A DNA stretch of 64,000 nt from Ralstonia pickettii. GTDB lineage: Bacteria > Pseudomonadota > Gammaproteobacteria > Burkholderiales > Burkholderiaceae. Position numbers and translations under genes: made by a program. Positions 61,893 through 64,000 of this stretch are shown one piece after another. The DNA is taken from NCBI RefSeq assembly GCF_016466415.2, contig NZ_CP066771.1, positions 310,001 to 374,000 of the forward strand, given 5' to 3'. Numbering within the stretch: position 1 is the stretch's first letter; each line of letters opens with the position of its first letter. The notes under the pieces are model-generated. The model saw only the letters and a list, made by a program, of their open reading frames with translations, was not told where the DNA came from and made no database searches.

Positions 61893-63092
61893 ATGACCAA
61901 GCAACTGCAAGACGCCTACATCGTCGCCGCGACGCGTTCCCCGATCGGCAAGGCGCCGAAGGGCACGCTCAAGAACCTGCGCCCGGACGATCTGCTGGCG
62001 ACCATCCTCAAGAGCGCTGTCGCACAGGTGCCGAACCTGGACCCGGCGTTGATCGAAGACGCCATTGTTGGCTGCGCGATCCCGGAAGCGCAGCAGGGCC
62101 TGAACGTGGCGCGTATCGGTGCGCTGCTGGCCGGCTTGCCGAACACGGTGGGCGGTGTCACCGTCAACCGTTTCTGCGCCTCGGGCCTGACCGCCGTGGC
62201 GATGGCTGCCGACCGCATCCGCGTGGGTGAATCCGACGTGATGATCGCCGCCGGTGTTGAATCGATGAGCATGGTGCCGATGATGGGCAACTCGCCGTCG
62301 ATGTCGCCAGACATCTTCACGCGCGACGAGAACGTCGGCATCGCCTACGGCATGGGCCTGACCGCCGAGAAGGTCGCCCAGCAATGGAAGATCTCGCGCG
62401 AGGCGCAGGACGCCTTCTCGCTGGCTTCGCACCAGAAGGCGCTGGCCGCGCAGCAAGCCGGCGAGTTCAAGGACGAGATCACCCCGATCGAGATCATCGA
62501 GAAGTTCCCGAACCTGGGCACGGGTGCGATCGACATCAAGACCCGCACGATGTCGCTGGATGAAGGCCCGCGTGCCGATACGTCGGTCGAAGGCCTGGGC
62601 AAGCTGCGCGCCGTGTTCGCCAACAAGGGCAGCGTGACGGCCGGCAACAGCTCCCAGACGTCGGACGGTTCGGGCGCGTTGATCCTGGTGTCGGAGAAGA
62701 TCCTCAAGCAGTTCAACCTGGTGCCGCTGGCGCGCTTCGTATCGTTTGCGGTGCGCGGCGTGCCGCCGGAGATCATGGGGATCGGCCCGAAGGAAGCGAT
62801 TCCTGCCGCGCTGAAGGCGGGCGGCCTGACGCAGGATCAGATCGACTGGATCGAACTGAACGAAGCGTTTGCCGCGCAGTCGCTCGCCGTGATCCAGGAC
62901 CTGGGCCTGGACCCCAGCAAGATCAACCCGCTGGGCGGCGCGATCGCGCTGGGCCACCCGCTGGGCGCCACCGGTGCCATTCGTGCGGCCACGGTGGTGC
63001 ACGGCCTGCGCCGTCGCAACCAGAAGTACGGCATGGTGACGATGTGCGTCGGCACCGGCATGGGCGCTGCGGGCATTTTCGAACGCATGTGA
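61893..63092 (+). CDS. Acetyl-CoA acyltransferase (thiolase)
   Basis: The 399-residue thiolase has nucleophile Cys95 in NRFCASGLTA, a catalytic His in GGAIALGHPLGATG and the C-terminal acid/base Cys385 in CVGTGMGAAG. It cleaves 3-ketoacyl-CoA to acetyl-CoA, the final step of the cycle. It is 33 bp after the dehydrogenase/hydratase gene and preceded by aggag. It is named FadA-like by position; specificity is not shown. Confidence 0.92.
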   Translation: MTKQLQDAYIVAATRSPIGKAPKGTLKNLRPDDLLATILKSAVAQVPNLDPALIEDAIVGCAIPEAQQGLNVARIGALLAGLPNTVGGVTVNRFCASGLTAVAMAADRIRVGESDVMIAAGVESMSMVPMMGNSPSMSPDIFTRDENVGIAYGMGLTAEKVAQQWKISREAQDAFSLASHQKALAAQQAGEFKDEITPIEIIEKFPNLGTGAIDIKTRTMSLDEGPRADTSVEGLGKLRAVFANKGSVTAGNSSQTSDGSGALILVSEKILKQFNLVPLARFVSFAVRGVPPEIMGIGPKEAIPAALKAGGLTQDQIDWIELNEAFAAQSLAVIQDLGLDPSKINPLGGAIALGHPLGATGAIRAATVVHGLRRRNQKYGMVTMCVGTGMGAAGIFERM

Positions 63093-63100
63093 CCCCACGT

Positions 63101-63129
63101 CAGGGGGAAGGATTAAGTTCTTCCCCCTG
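63101..63129 (+). terminator. Hairpin terminating the beta-oxidation operon
   Basis: CAGGGGGAAG and CTTCCCCCTG form a perfect 10-bp stem around a 9-nt loop 9 bp after the thiolase stop. The T-tract is poor (cttgtaaa), so it may be a weak terminator or a 3'-end stabiliser. Confidence 0.6.
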
Positions 63130-63310
63130 CTTGTAAATCGCCCGTCTCAACACGCATGATTGCGCAGGCGCGCGCAGTACTACATCAACAAGCGCGCCGA
63201 AGAACGCGGCCGGCACCTAGCCGGCATCGCGACAGAAGCGGAACCATGATTCCGCAACAGAGGAGACACACCACCGGGCCACCGGCGGTGCACCAAGAGG
63301 AGGGCGTGCG

Positions 63311-64000
63311 ATGGGCAACACTATCGGCGACACAATCGTATTGACCGACGCGGCATGCGATATGCCTCGCTCGATGATCGATCAACTGGAGTTGGGCATA
63401 GTGCCGTTCCGCATTCGTGCGGGCGAATTGTTTGTGGAAGACCGCCGCGACGAGGTGGCGCTTCCGCAGCTCTATCGCAAATACCTCGTCGACAAGCAGG
63501 ATCACTACGCCGAATCGATTCCGCTGCTCGAGCGCGAAATCGAAGACTTCCTGCTCAAGCACGTGGTCACGCAGCACGATCGGGCCTTGCTGCTGACCAT
63601 TGCCAGTTCGCGCAGTCATTTCTACAGCCATGCAACTGGTGCGGTGGTAGGCACCACGGCCAAAAGCTTCAAGCCACGCAAGGATGCAGGCCGGTCAGGG
63701 CTGTTCGAGTTGACGGTGGTCGATACCGGCGCCATTGGCCCGGGCCAGGCGCTGATGGTGCATGAAGCAGCACGCATGTTGCGGGAAGGCGCAGAGGTGC
63801 GTGACGTCGTGCACGTGATCGAAAACCGCCTGCGCGACGCCTCGCACGTCTATCTCGTGCCTGACGAGTTGCTGTACATGTACACGCGCGCCAAGCAGAA
63901 GGGCGAGAAGAGCATCACCTGGGGGCGCTACATGATGGGCACGGCCTTCAACGTGCGGCCGCTCATTCATATGCACCGTGGCGAGACGGAAGCCATCGCC
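63311..64000 (+). CDS. DegV-family fatty-acid-binding protein (partial, runs off the window)
   Basis: This open frame starts at ATG 63311 after a good ribosome site (gaggaggg) and continues past the window end, giving 230 residues so far. The N-terminus (VLTDAACDMPRSMIDQLELGIVPFRI) and VDTGAIGPGQALMVHEAARM match DegV proteins, which bind fatty acids and, in Firmicutes as FakB, present them to a kinase. No kinase gene is visible. The nearness to beta-oxidation genes agrees with a lipid role. Confidence 0.85.
   Translation, partial: MGNTIGDTIVLTDAACDMPRSMIDQLELGIVPFRIRAGELFVEDRRDEVALPQLYRKYLVDKQDHYAESIPLLEREIEDFLLKHVVTQHDRALLLTIASSRSHFYSHATGAVVGTTAKSFKPRKDAGRSGLFELTVVDTGAIGPGQALMVHEAARMLREGAEVRDVVHVIENRLRDASHVYLVPDELLYMYTRAKQKGEKSITWGRYMMGTAFNVRPLIHMHRGETEAIA

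Noticed and set aside
59313-63098. 1261-codon minus-strand open frame opposite the beta-oxidation genes
   Set aside because: Both plus-strand genes have intact catalytic motifs and normal lengths. Long antisense frames are expected in high-GC genes with strong third-position bias, and the translation is Arg/His-rich without domains.

Overview
The window is a high-GC, gene-dense chromosomal segment from a betaproteobacterium. The protein families and several gene orders (fmdB-type/DUF502/aspS, ubiE/tim44-type/ubiJ/ubiB, nudB/endonuclease-type/clsB) point to the Burkholderiaceae, most likely a Ralstonia of the pickettii/mannitolilytica/insidiosa type. That assignment is an inference from recognised families; no database was searched. 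Almost everything is coding. I see no rRNA, intact tRNA, insertion sequence, phage gene or CRISPR array.

Layout. (1) 1-2.7 kb: a redox module with a molybdopterin oxidoreductase, a secreted MXKDX pentapeptide-repeat protein and a DipZ thiol-disulfide protein; it looks lower in GC than the rest and ends at a bidirectional terminator. (2) 2.9-14.5 kb: an aryl-polyene/xanthomonadin-like type II fatty-acid cluster. Ten tightly overlapping minus-strand genes (small basic protein, dehydratase, chain-length factor, ketosynthase, deacetylase, MMPL exporter, LolA-like, LPLAT, ligase-dehydratase fusion, COG4648) face a divergent acyl carrier protein plus glycosyltransferase. No ketoreductase or aryl-starter gene is present here. 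(3) 14.5-17 kb: a TetR gene broken by one in-frame stop, a Sel1-type lipoprotein and a CsgG-like lipoprotein with a structured leader. (4) 17-19 kb: a thiosulfate module (TsdA-like dihaem cytochrome and two YeeE/YedE half-transporters). (5) 19-23.4 kb: an HSL-type esterase, a putative zincin, gluconokinase and an acyl-CoA ligase.

(6) 24-28.5 kb: the most interesting locus, a Fap-like functional-amyloid system. A predicted sigma-54 promoter precedes a Gly/Ala-rich secreted protein, then two small Sec-exported proteins that carry a bacteriocin-leader-like double-glycine motif and flank a periplasmic C39 peptidase. A FapF-like coiled-coil/beta-barrel outer-membrane protein lies convergent. The three secreted proteins share a QNS...(L)IQ-type C-terminal segment. 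The layout suggests that the C39 enzyme trims GG-leader fibre components in the periplasm, without the ABC transporter that normally accompanies C39 domains.

(7) 28.7-56.5 kb: mostly core genes: queF, ilvA, a KirBac-type channel, an SpmA/B-type protein, a YqaA-type protein, a 1345-residue FAD/Fe-S oxidoreductase, a HIT protein, a YddA-type ABC transporter, DUF971, ubiE, a Tim44-domain protein, ubiJ-ubiB, a TPMT-like methyltransferase, a Na+/solute symporter, fmdB-type/DUF502/aspS, nudB, an EEP nuclease, clsB and a CoA transferase. (8) 56.5-63.1 kb: a TetR-controlled beta-oxidation operon (acyl-CoA dehydrogenase, 3-hydroxyacyl-CoA dehydrogenase/enoyl-CoA hydratase, thiolase). The window ends inside a DegV-family gene.
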